A stretch of 34,171 nucleotides of DNA, taken from an uncultured Saprospiraceae bacterium (GTDB lineage: Bacteria; Bacteroidota; Bacteroidia; Chitinophagales; Saprospiraceae). The notes under the pieces were generated by a model, which was given only the letters and a program-made list of their open reading frames with translations, searched no databases and was not told the origin of the DNA. This document shows positions 8,501 to 15,145 of this stretch, one piece after another; the first letter of the stretch is position 1, and every line of letters starts with the position of its first letter. Made by a program: the position numbers and the translations under genes. The stretch is taken from NCBI GenBank assembly GCA_937951615.1, contig CALFBH010000038.1, positions 1-34,171 of the forward strand. The letters run 5' to 3'.

Positions 8501-9501
8501 GATGTTTCTGCACTGTTTTGCAATTCCTGTACAAATGAATTCATGGATGGAAAGTCGCTAAAAACTTTTGCTGCATGAGCAAATACACCCGCTACCGAAA
8601 TAGAAGCTGAGGTACAGGTCGGTCCGTAATATCTAGGGTCTGTATTTGAACTTGGAGGTACCTGGGTATTGTCTGAATAATTCTGGCTACCCATTTTCAA
8701 GTGTGTGCTACCATCTGAATTATTCATTTTCAGTAGCCATTCCAGTTCCCATTTTATTTCATCAATAAGGTCGGGAATACCATTGCCAGATTCTGGAATA
8801 TTCCAGTTGTCCGTAAAAACATCGGGGTTTTCCTGATATGCCCACAATAAGTCGTGCATTACGCGGTCGGCAAAGGTCACGTATTTATTGAAATCTCCAG
8901 CATCGTACCAGCCGCCACTGAGGTCTTTTTCCGTAGCAGCATTATTCTGGTCGAAAATGTAGCGAGAATTTGCATCCTGAAGATTATTTAAAAAAGAAGT
9001 TCCGTCTGTCCAGTTGCTTTCTGCATAAGGAGCAACTTTGGGTGTGTTGCAACGGTTGTAATAAAACATACGCATCGAGGCTTTTAGCACCTCATTATAT
9101 ACTGTTTCTCCAATGTCAAATCCGGGCGAACGCACGTTGTTTCCAGCATCGTATATGTAATAAGTGCCGGGCGTGTTTATACTGGAAAAATCAAACCACC
9201 AGCCCTGATCGCCAGATTGAGCATGTGTAGCACCACCATTCCATGCCTGCGGGCTGCCGCTGAATACGACATTGCCACTCTGCCATTCTCTTAGCTGATA
9301 AGTAGAGCCGGGAGAGAAAGACTGCCCCGCATTATAGCCTATTTGTGGATTGCTGATGACGCCGACTTTCGCACTGTTGGGCAGATAACCGAATTGGTCG
9401 ACTTTGATAAATTCGCTTTCGGAGGCTGTAGGTTGGGCGCATAGTATGCCGAAAAGCCCTACCATGAGTACAGATAAAGTTGCTCTTAGTTTAATCATCA
9501 T
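5533..9501 (-). CDS. Secreted multidomain GH9 endoglucanase
   Basis: The 1322-residue protein starts with a signal peptide (cleavage near CAQ, residue 22). An N-terminal Ig-like domain covers about 30-120. The GH9 catalytic domain runs to about 620, with GGWYDAGDFNKY (catalytic Asp near 200-203), HGVNPLG, and WEISEPAIYYQA with E604 as the likely acid. Then come four Cys-rich repeats (626-745, C..GT.CNDNDP.T.ND), a CBM4/9-like module (about 748-890), two more Cys repeats, a nearly identical second module (about 956-1100), and a C-terminal region ending in a dockerin/EF-hand-like loop, DLNMDGDVNGAD. GH9 enzymes cut beta-1,4-glucans such as cellulose. No classical T9SS tail is visible. It stands alone on its strand with a consensus -7 box upstream. 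Confidence 0.93.
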   Translation of the reverse strand: MMIKLRATLSVLMVGLFGILCAQPTASESEFIKVDQFGYLPNSAKVGVISNPQIGYNAGQSFSPGSTYQLREWQSGNVVFSGSPQAWNGGATHAQSGDQGWWFDFSSINTPGTYYIYDAGNNVRSPGFDIGETVYNEVLKASMRMFYYNRCNTPKVAPYAESNWTDGTSFLNNLQDANSRYIFDQNNAATEKDLSGGWYDAGDFNKYVTFADRVMHDLLWAYQENPDVFTDNWNIPESGNGIPDLIDEIKWELEWLLKMNNSDGSTHLKMGSQNYSDNTQVPPSSNTDPRYYGPTCTSASISVAGVFAHAAKVFSDFPSMNSFVQELQNSAETSWTYVLPLINNNQFETSCDNGEIISGDADWNVGTQREKALKAAIHLFDLTGNNAYNQYIITNLNSDAAEQVVNAYWAPYKMPLNDALLLYATLNGADASSASTILNAATNDANGNGANFYGFDNSDLYRAQMPDGSYHWGSNLPKAGTGVINQNLIKYNINPGSNASYEQKAKEVLHYFHGVNPLGITYLTNMYSYGAERCANEMYHQWFSDGTAWDNALTSQYGPAPGYIVGGANKDFTLSASPPAGQPPQKSYLDFNTGYPENSWEISEPAIYYQAIYVRLLASVMPANACPPAGTACNDNDPTTENDQYDGNCNCSGTPCPAAGQTCNDNDSNTINDMTDGFCACVGTYCPPTGTACDDNDPATYNDEYDANCNCAGLACPALGTPCNDGDPNTDNDVENGFCECSGTPPTSACELLTNSGFDNDAESWVYWNCAVESIGGIVNITAINPGANPWDVGFSQNQTGIIIEQGETYEIVFRARADANRTLDIKVGAITSPFTTYHYETINLTTSMQVYTLTFPMTNPTDNNASFDFYMGGNSTSVYIDYASVQKEDCVPCPPAGTACNDNDPATYNDQYDGNCTCIGTACPALGTSCDDGDPNTINDVENGFCECSGTPPVSACELLTNSGFDNDAESWVYWNCAVESIGGIVNITAINPGANPWDVGFSQNQTGIIIEQGETYEIVFRARADANRTLDIKVGAITSPFTTYHYETINLTTTMQVYTLTFPMTNPTDNNASFDFYMGGNSTNVYIDYASVQQSGCGGLAEVELDICAWLEGCYDSNTGNMRNTLESLSLLSSGQPYAQPPWNYSGSETLTGTGIADWVMVSFRTGTGEESEVGRLAGLLQQDGCINFQNESGLPSGFNTPVYIVLEQRNHLPAMTTQPVSIVNNILTYDFRTANSYVTGSSYGQKQLPGGDWCLHAGDINPTDVGGYDINGSDKTIWQSTNGLFSDYFPADLNMDGDVNGADKSLWNSNNGVFSGVPK
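6217..7464 (-). repeat. Intragenic tandem duplication of 624 bp in the GH9 gene
   Basis: Two consecutive 624-bp units (6217-6840 and 6841-7464; 208 codons each) encode one carbohydrate-binding-like module plus two Cys-rich repeats. The module parts are almost identical in DNA (I see only a few third-base changes and two or three amino acid changes), while the Cys-rich parts have diverged more. The length is an exact multiple of three, so the frame is kept. Confidence 0.88.
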
Positions 9502-9529
9502 TTTTATTATTTATTTTTTCTCAATGTTT

Positions 9530-9537
9530 CAAAGATA
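9530..9537 (-). promoter_or_regulatory. -7 box TATCTTTG for the GH9 gene
   Basis: Reading the minus strand, TATCTTTG matches the Bacteroidota consensus TAnnTTTG and lies 29 bases before the start codon. A clear -33 TTTG is not seen. Confidence 0.55.
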
Positions 9538-9621
9538 AGGATTTTTTGAAATGTTAAGGGAATTATAAGGATGGAAAGTTGGAGGGGATCTAACGAAAAA
9601 TACCAGTTTGATTTGACTCAA

Positions 9622-9700
9622 TAATTAGGGCAAGCTCAATGAAGGAGTTATTCGCGGCAAAGCTTGCCGTAGACGTAATATTTACCTTGCTCCGAACAAA
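9622..9700. repeat. Diverged, partial copy of repeat family B
   Basis: The stretch TAATTAGGGCAAGCTCAA and what follows resembles the left half of the element at 20173-20315 (TAATCTAGGGTAAGTTCAA). It contains a hairpin, GGCAAGCT (9629-9636) with AGCTTGCC (9661-9668). It lies in the 228-base gap between the GH9 gene and the Rpn remnant. I see nothing else in that gap apart from the GH9 promoter. Confidence 0.5.
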
Positions 9701-9729
9701 GCCAAAATTACTAATGAAGAATAGAGGGA

Positions 9730-10323
9730 TTACAAAGCATCGATTTCCTGTGTAGAAAGTCCAGTGTAAACAGCAATTTTATCTATTGGTAGATTGTCTT
9801 TTTTCATTGCGGTAGCAACTGCTATTAGTCGTTCTTTTTCGGCTTTTTTGATTTTTTCTTCTGCTGCTTTGATGGTTTTTTTCTGAGCTGCTTTGATGGT
9901 TTTTTCTGTTTCTCTGGCTGCTTTTTCGTATTTCGCCTGAAATTTTTTCTCCATTTCCTCTTCCCTTCTTTTTTTCTCCATCTCTTCCATTTCAATAATG
10001 CTTCCTTTCTTGGCCATAGATATAGCAAACCACATCCGTTGTTCCGGTGTCATCTTACTTCTGTCTACCTTCTTGAGTGCCTGCTCTATCCAGTCCTCTT
10101 CTGCAAAATCAGGCAATTGATTTTTATCTTTTATGGTCTCTGATTGTTTCATGATATAAATTAATTTATCTAAATCAGTCTGAATCGTTTTTGATGTTTT
10201 CTTAAATTTACTAATTTCTACAATAACATGCACGATTTGGCGGTCTAATTCTTCACCGATTTGGTTTTTTAACGTTGCAAAGTGGTAATATTGTTCAGAT
10301 TCAGGGAAAATATTTTTTGCCAT
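9730..10323 (-). pseudogene. Rpn/PD-(D/E)XK transposase-nuclease, N-terminally truncated
   Basis: The open frame encodes 197 residues from the ATG at 10323. It matches only the C-terminal part of the Rpn family (recombination-promoting nuclease, PDDEXK_2): a VEISKFKKTSK segment, DLDKLIYIMK, a long Lys/Glu-rich coiled coil (about 115-175) and a closing IAVYTGLSTQEIDAL helix-turn-helix-like segment. The N-terminal part with the PD-(D/E)XK catalytic residues is absent, and the divergent phosphatase gene begins 46 bp away, leaving no room for it. Intact members are near 300 residues. I therefore call it a remnant without nuclease activity, although the short form could still be translated. Confidence 0.7.
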
Positions 10324-10369
10324 AAAACCAATACTAAAGCAGCCGATACGTTGAAACAAAAATAAACTT

Positions 10370-10873
10370 ATGACTTCAGAAATATACTGGATAAATGAAG
10401 CCCAAATTGGAGAAAAAAGAATAGGTATAATGGCACGTCCAAGAGGAAATGACTGGTTGGGGGATGAAATAAAAGGCTTGAAAGTTAGGAATGTAGATTG
10501 TTTGGTTTCCCTTTTAGAGCAATCGGAAATAGAGGAATTGGAGCTGAATAATGAAGAAAAATTGTGCGAAAAATGGGATATTCAATTCATCAATTTTCCA
10601 ATTTTAGATTTTAATACACCCAAAAATGAACGCGAATTTTTAGCTTTAGCAGAAGAATTGGCAAGTAAAGTTGAAGCAGGAAAAAGGGTGGTCATTCATT
10701 GTAGAATGGGGATTGGCAGATCGTCCACCTTGGCAGCAGCGATAATGATAAAACTGGGATATGAAGGGGCAGGTGTTTTTGAAGTCATTGGAAAATATCG
10801 AAAATTAAAAGTCCCAGATACGGAGGAGCAGAAAAACTGGATTTTGGGGCTTGAGAAGGAATTGAAAAAATAA
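10370..10873 (+). CDS. Protein tyrosine / dual-specificity phosphatase family protein
   Basis: The 167-residue cytoplasmic protein has the signature HCRMGIGRSS at residues 110-119: C111 is the nucleophile and R117 binds phosphate. The Asp in FPILDFNTP (D80) is a good candidate for the general acid. The size and the INFPILD...HC spacing fit the small Cys-based phosphatases of the dual-specificity type found in bacteria; the substrate is unknown. It is divergent from the truncated Rpn frame and convergent with the small gene at 10894-11262, with about 20 bases between the stops, so it is monocistronic. Confidence 0.88.
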   Translation: MTSEIYWINEAQIGEKRIGIMARPRGNDWLGDEIKGLKVRNVDCLVSLLEQSEIEELELNNEEKLCEKWDIQFINFPILDFNTPKNEREFLALAEELASKVEAGKRVVIHCRMGIGRSSTLAAAIMIKLGYEGAGVFEVIGKYRKLKVPDTEEQKNWILGLEKELKK

Positions 10874-10893
10874 AATATCACAATCTTAGAGGT

Positions 10894-11262
10894 CTAAACC
10901 TTACTAAATGTAGGCAAGGACTCGCTAATGCTACCAGCCCCTTTTTTATTAATTTTGAACGTAACATCTTTTGTTGTCGTAAATAACAGCACAGTTGAAA
11001 AAGACTTCCTGAGATGTGATTTCAAAACCACAAATGCCTCTTCTAAGCTAAGCTCATCTTCTTGATCCTGGGTCTCTACAGATCTGTAGCGCAATTTAAG
11101 TAAAACCTTAAAGTCACCTTCAGAATAGACTGGTCTAACAAATATGTTTCTCAAATTAGGCTTACCAATGGTCTTTGCCATAGTCAACTTCGCAAAGCTG
11201 CCTTCTTCTACACTTTTTATGACCTCTTTCCAAAAAAGGTCAAACACATCTAAATAAGGCAT
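10894..11262 (-). CDS. Orphan domain, possibly the N-terminal part of a methyltransferase-like protein
   Basis: The 122-residue protein reads FAKLTMAKTIGKPNLRNIFVRPV, then LKLRYRSVE and TVLLFTTTKDVTFK. This resembles, from memory, the N-terminal accessory domain of a Bacteroidota SAM-dependent methyltransferase family, in which a Rossmann domain follows directly. Here the frame ends after SLPTFSKV, and no Rossmann domain follows before the convergent phosphatase gene. It may be a stand-alone version or a remnant that lost its catalytic half. There is no signal peptide. A consensus -7 box, TACTTTTG, lies 35 bases before the start, so it is probably still transcribed. Function unknown. Confidence 0.5.
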   Translation of the reverse strand: MPYLDVFDLFWKEVIKSVEEGSFAKLTMAKTIGKPNLRNIFVRPVYSEGDFKVLLKLRYRSVETQDQEDELSLEEAFVVLKSHLRKSFSTVLLFTTTKDVTFKINKKGAGSISESLPTFSKV

Positions 11263-11297
11263 ACACTAAAGATTGATGAAGAAAATATTTCGTTTTT

Positions 11298-11305
11298 CAA
11301 AAGTA
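11298..11305 (-). promoter_or_regulatory. -7 box TACTTTTG for the gene at 10894-11262
   Basis: On the minus strand TACTTTTG matches TAnnTTTG, 35 bases before the ATG at 11262. Together with the plus-strand box at 11341 it forms a divergent promoter pair. Confidence 0.45.
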
Positions 11306-11340
11306 AGGTTAATAATTCAATTCATAGACGCTAATAAACT

Positions 11341-11348
11341 TAACTTTG
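11341..11348 (+). promoter_or_regulatory. -7 box TAACTTTG for the DHH phosphoesterase gene
   Basis: An exact match to TAnnTTTG, ending 48 bases before the ATG at 11397. No clear TTTG at the -33 distance. Confidence 0.5.
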
Positions 11349-11396
11349 CGGGCTTTAAAAAAAAGATACCCTTAACAATGGCACAAAATACAATCC

Positions 11397-12404
11397 ATGA
11401 ATATTTACAAAGAAATTGAAGCAGAAATTCAAGCGGCTGCTCATATCGTTATTACAGCACACAAATCTGCAGATGGAGACTCCGTTGGTTCTTCTTTAGG
11501 TTTATTACATTTTATTGAAAAATTGGGTAAAAAAGCAGTTGTTTGTCACCCCGACAAAGCGCCTGATTTTTTATACTGGTTAGATACGACGGCTATTATT
11601 TTGATGGACGAAAATCCGGAAGAAATAAGCGCGCAAATGAAAAAAGCAGATTTAATTTTCTGTTTAGATTATAATGCGACCAACCGTGTAGGACCAGATA
11701 TGCAAGTCTTGTTGGAAGAAGCGACTGCTAAGAAAATCATGATCGATCATCATTTGAATCCTGAAGATTTTCCTACGCTAAGCGTTTCTGAAACCACTGC
11801 TTCCTCTACGGCTCAATTGATCGTAGATTTAATAGAGCAGTCTGGACATTTGGAGGTATTAGATGAAAAAATTGGGACGCCCTTATATGTAGGAATTTTA
11901 ACAGATACTGGTAGTTTTAGATTCAACTCCGTACAAGCACATACGCATGAGGTTTTAGCTAAACTTTTGGCAGCAGGCGTAGAACATCACTTAATTCATG
12001 AACAGTTAAATGATACGAATACAGAAAGTCGTTTGCGCTTGCAAGGCTATGCAATGTGTGAAAAATTAGAGATTTTATACGAGCAAAATGTTGCTATGAT
12101 CTCTTTATCTAAAGAAGAACTTGCCAAGTATAATTACCAAAAAGGGGATACAGATAGTTTGGCTAATTTGCTCTTGTCTATAAAAGGAATGAAGGCAGCC
12201 ATTGTATTTAAAGAGAAAGATGGAATAATGAAAATTTCTTTCCGCTCTAAAGGCGAAGAAAACCCGGTGAATGTTTTAGCAAAAGAACACTTTAACGGAG
12301 GTGGACACGCAAATGCTGCTGGCGGTATGAGTGATTTAACGGTAGCGGGCACCTTAGAGAAATTGCGAGAATTGATTCCTCAGTATTTTTCAACACACTA
12401 CTAG
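11397..12404 (+). CDS. nrnA: DHH/DHHA1 phosphoesterase, NrnA-like oligoribonuclease/pAp phosphatase
   Basis: The 335-residue protein has the DHH superfamily motifs in order: ADGDSVGS (D26, D28), a CLDYN motif (D91), DHHLNPED (D117-H118-H119) and, near the C-terminus, the DHHA1 substrate motif GGGHANAAGG (301-310). The length is that of NrnA, which degrades nanoRNAs of two to five nucleotides and dephosphorylates pAp, using Mn2+ in the cytoplasm. An upstream ATG at 11378 opens a different, very short frame, so 11397 is the start. It is monocistronic, with its own -7 box, and convergent with the next gene. Confidence 0.9.
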   Translation: MNIYKEIEAEIQAAAHIVITAHKSADGDSVGSSLGLLHFIEKLGKKAVVCHPDKAPDFLYWLDTTAIILMDENPEEISAQMKKADLIFCLDYNATNRVGPDMQVLLEEATAKKIMIDHHLNPEDFPTLSVSETTASSTAQLIVDLIEQSGHLEVLDEKIGTPLYVGILTDTGSFRFNSVQAHTHEVLAKLLAAGVEHHLIHEQLNDTNTESRLRLQGYAMCEKLEILYEQNVAMISLSKEELAKYNYQKGDTDSLANLLLSIKGMKAAIVFKEKDGIMKISFRSKGEENPVNVLAKEHFNGGGHANAAGGMSDLTVAGTLEKLRELIPQYFSTHY

Positions 12405-12432
12405 AAGTCTGTAAAAGTTGATTCTTTATTTT

Positions 12433-12828
12433 TTAAGTTAGCGTTAATGTATAAGGATTGGATATTGTTTTTTTGCCAAATCGCTTAAGTAATGCTAACT
12501 CATTTCTCTTATCAATATTTTCTTTTGCTAAAATCTCTTTAACTAAGGGCTGTCCTAGCCCAGGAATTCGAGTTTGGAAGAAAGTCCATAGCGATTTACT
12601 AGAATATTCCTTATTTAAATCAGGAAATCCAGCAATAGAGTACAAGCCCTCCATTTTTTTGAAACGCTCAACATAATAAAAGTACCATGTACCCTCTCGA
12701 CATTCTAAATATCCAATTTCAATTGTATCTAGCTTTAGGACAAACTTCTCCTTACCATCGCTAGGGAGATGAAGTTTAACTTCGTCGTTTTCCTCTTTTC
12801 GGAACCAATTGATGAATTTTTCAATCAT
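12433..12828 (-). CDS. Small protein, tentatively HipA N-terminal-like
   Basis: The 131-residue protein contains LKLDTIEIGYLECREGTWYF, then SLWTFFQTRIPGLGQP and LLKRFGKKTISNPY. Proteins of this size and sequence in Bacteroidota are, as I recall, sometimes labelled 'HipA N-terminal domain'; no kinase domain is present here or next to it. It has no signal peptide. Its ATG overlaps the last codons of the interrupted reading frame at 12821-13186 by eight bases, so it was probably translated together with that gene as the last member of the HEPN cassette. Base composition is AT-rich like the rest of the cassette. Function unknown; HipA likeness is uncertain. Confidence 0.55.
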   Translation of the reverse strand: MIEKFINWFRKEENDEVKLHLPSDGKEKFVLKLDTIEIGYLECREGTWYFYYVERFKKMEGLYSIAGFPDLNKEYSSKSLWTFFQTRIPGLGQPLVKEILAKENIDKRNELALLKRFGKKTISNPYTLTLT

Positions 12829-13186
12829 TTTGTAATGTTAACTCCCGTAATTTATTAAATCTTGTTCTAATTACCAAGTTTACAAGTTGATTTCGCTCAG
12901 TAATGAAAAGTCTTGAAAACTCCTCATTGTACATTTTTAAAACTGTCTGTTCCTTCTTTAACGAAATTAGCTCACTTATAGTTTGAAGCCAGAAAACGCC
13001 AATCTTTTCTCCAACCCTTTCTGACTAATTGTATTCTTCAGTCAACATTTTGACCTGTTCCTGAAGGCCTCTTAGATTGATAATTATAGTGTCAATCGTT
13101 TCAACGGGAAGCTTCGGTGTGTCTTGAGCAGAAGCATTGGACGACATAATTAGTATCTAAATTCCTGCTATTAGTATTTCTTTCAT
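12821..13186 (-). pseudogene. Small secreted protein gene interrupted by two in-frame TAG codons
   Basis: Reading from the ATG at 13186, a single frame of 121 codons runs to a TGA that overlaps the start of the next gene. It is broken by TAG at codon 10 (13159-13157) and codon 54 (13027-13025). Across the first TAG the residues form an apparently complete signal peptide: MKEILIAGI, the TAG, then ILIMSSNASA followed by QD. After the second TAG the frame stays open for 68 codons with a helical, coding-like composition (KIGVFWLQTISELISLKKEQ). The ATG at 13147 would allow a 40-residue piece. No homologue recognised. Most simply it is a decaying gene; sequencing error or readthrough are alternatives. 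Confidence 0.6.
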
Positions 13187-13282
13187 TTTTATGATGGTTA
13201 ACATCGATTGTATGCAGCGTCTCCTCTGTCTCGCGCCTGCGACAGATTAGATGATGTCATACATAAAGTTATGTTCAGCCTG

Positions 13283-15043
13283 TCAATAGAACATTTCCAT
13301 TGGATTGGTTATATTGTTATAATCTCGGATCGTTTTACCCTTCATATTTGCCAATTTAATTTCCTGAGTAATGAAATAATCTTCTATAGCAATTTGTCCA
13401 TCGTTATTGATATCAACAGGAGTATCTGCTAAAAAATTGAGAATCGAATACAATGAAAATGTTAGATAGTATTTCACATGCGACACGTTTGATTGTATGT
13501 TGTTTTTAATAGCCGCATTATGTACAATTTCATTCCTTAACCTATACAGTCTAGAAATATTCCATTTTAAATTATGTTGGTGTTGCCGGATCGATCTTGC
13601 GATTGACGAAGGATCTTCTGCCCACTTTTGATATTGTGCAGACCGTATTCGCATCAGCAAATTTGAAGAATTGTTTTTTACAATATCGTATGTAGCGAAT
13701 AAATTTAAATATTCAAGATTATCGTCGTATTCTTCAATATTCGTATGAATGCGTAGCCTTGATATTGCCTTATGAAAGGCAAACAACTTTCTCTTTACGT
13801 AAATTACGGAATGACAAATTGGTAAAAACTCCCCAATCCGATCAATTGTTTTCTTTTGATCAATATGAGAAGTAAATAGGTACTCGAGACCAATCCAATA
13901 GTTCAATAATTTAGTTTCAAGCGCAGATGCTTCTGTACCCATTCTTAAATATCTGAATCCTGATAATAGCTTATTTATTGACTCTTCGGAAACATTGTTT
14001 GTTCGTAGTGATCTAATCTTTGTGACAAGATTTGTTAAAATTGACTGATTACCTCTTATAAAACCATCCAATTGATAATTACTTGGTTCAGTTGAAGCTT
14101 TCTCCGGGTTTGATGTACTTATAACTGCGGCTTGATTATCAATAATATTGGTAATACCGTTGAAACCACTATGATACAAATCCAAATCTTTTGATAAAAT
14201 TTGCCTTGAAATTTGAATGGCTTTATAATGGTCTGCTGCATCCACTTTAATTGCTATAAGTTTCTCCTGTTTATTAGTTTCAAGAAAATCATTCAATTCA
14301 GCTGAAAGGCTTGAACGATTTCTCGCCCTATAGTTTTTATTTACTTGTTCATAGCATGAATTAATAATTTTAAGCTCTCTAAATTGAAATTTCCTGCTTA
14401 GTATTTTGTATATTACTTCATATTCGCGTTCCTCCTGACGAAATAGATTCTTCCATAATTCAAATCTATTTATGAAGTTCATTTCGGCATCACCAGTATG
14501 AACAAATATTGTTCTAAAGTATTGGTAAAGATACTGTTTCGAATAACCAATGTTCAATAATTCAATGTTGTAGAAGTCGCACAAAGATAAAAGTCCACGT
14601 GTGCCTTCTAGACTATCACCAACTACAAAAGCATTTATTTTTTGTTCTACTTTACTTATTATTTGCTCGCCAAAATCTTGATTATCAGACAGAACAAGTT
14701 TACTCGCTTGGATTATTTTATAGTAGTTAGTTTTGTTTTTTGCTCCAGACAGGATCGTTTTTGTATAAAATTCCTTAGAGATACTTATCCACTCTAAAGA
14801 CTCCGATTCACCGGTTATCAGTTCTTTTGCTTCATTGCATACTTCAATAACATATTCTCCTCTCTGGAGTATCCCGTCTTTTACTTGTTGAGTCACTTGA
14901 ACAAGTTCCTCAATTATGGTTTTGGTGTTATTAAGCCTCACCCTGTAGCTATCAAGTGTGCCTTTGTAAAGTGATTCTAACCCCTTCTCTATGAATAATC
15001 TTTCTATTTCGTTAGGGGCGTAACTATAATTAATTTGCTGCAT
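13283..15043 (-). CDS. HEPN-domain protein (Apea-like), candidate defence or stress RNase
   Basis: A 586-residue protein with no signal peptide, mostly alpha-helical. Its last third has ALETKLLNYWIGLEYLFTS followed, after about 120 residues, by YRLRNEIVHNA. The RNEIVH at 503-508 matches the R-x4-H catalytic motif of HEPN ribonucleases, and the whole resembles Apea-like HEPN domains. The first 350 residues are not recognised. Residues 544-555 (DINNDGQIAIED) look like an EF-hand loop. HEPN proteins are common in antiviral and toxin-antitoxin systems as RNA-cutting effectors. It heads an AT-rich minus-strand cassette, followed after 97 bases by the interrupted gene and the HipA-N-like gene. A TATCTTTG box lies 38 bases upstream. 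The role is inferred. Confidence 0.7.
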   Translation of the reverse strand: MQQINYSYAPNEIERLFIEKGLESLYKGTLDSYRVRLNNTKTIIEELVQVTQQVKDGILQRGEYVIEVCNEAKELITGESESLEWISISKEFYTKTILSGAKNKTNYYKIIQASKLVLSDNQDFGEQIISKVEQKINAFVVGDSLEGTRGLLSLCDFYNIELLNIGYSKQYLYQYFRTIFVHTGDAEMNFINRFELWKNLFRQEEREYEVIYKILSRKFQFRELKIINSCYEQVNKNYRARNRSSLSAELNDFLETNKQEKLIAIKVDAADHYKAIQISRQILSKDLDLYHSGFNGITNIIDNQAAVISTSNPEKASTEPSNYQLDGFIRGNQSILTNLVTKIRSLRTNNVSEESINKLLSGFRYLRMGTEASALETKLLNYWIGLEYLFTSHIDQKKTIDRIGEFLPICHSVIYVKRKLFAFHKAISRLRIHTNIEEYDDNLEYLNLFATYDIVKNNSSNLLMRIRSAQYQKWAEDPSSIARSIRQHQHNLKWNISRLYRLRNEIVHNAAIKNNIQSNVSHVKYYLTFSLYSILNFLADTPVDINNDGQIAIEDYFITQEIKLANMKGKTIRDYNNITNPMEMFY

Positions 15044-15065
15044 TAATCATTTTTTTGTATCTTTG
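15034..15065 (+). promoter_or_regulatory. Consensus Bacteroidota promoter TTTG-N20-TATCTTTG
   Basis: TTTG at 15034-15037 and TATCTTTG at 15058-15065 match both parts of the Bacteroidota promoter (TTTG / TAnnTTTG) with a 20-base spacer. It is the best promoter match I found in the window. It points rightwards, where there is no plus-strand gene until 19739, so it probably drives the small RNA at 15072-15176. Confidence 0.65.
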
Positions 15066-15081
15066 ATAATGAGTATCATCT

Positions 15082-15089
15082 CAAAGATA
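15082..15089 (-). promoter_or_regulatory. -7 box TATCTTTG for the HEPN gene
   Basis: Minus-strand TATCTTTG lies 38 bases before the HEPN start codon, with a TTG 18 bases further upstream (15110-15108). It forms an inverted repeat with the plus-strand -7 box: TATCTTTGA at 15058-15066 and TCAAAGATA at 15081-15089. The two promoters point at each other. Confidence 0.55.
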
Positions 15090-15145
15090 ATGAATGGGGT
15101 TTGAAATCAACCTCTGTTTACAAGTTGATTTCACCCCTAAGAGCT

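Noticed and set aside
5725-9230. Open frames opposite the GH9 gene
   Set aside because: They follow the repeats and codon pattern of the GH9 frame, have no recognisable motifs, and none has a leader of its own.
13025-13159. TAG recoded as an amino acid in this organism or in a phage-derived segment
   Set aside because: Several neighbouring genes (cytochrome, phnA-like, nrnA, rpiB, MBL, transposase) end in TAG at the expected family length, so TAG is a normal stop here.
13208-13432. Plus-strand open frame opposite the end of the HEPN gene
   Set aside because: No promoter-like leader or recognisable motif; it overlaps the HEPN coding strand.
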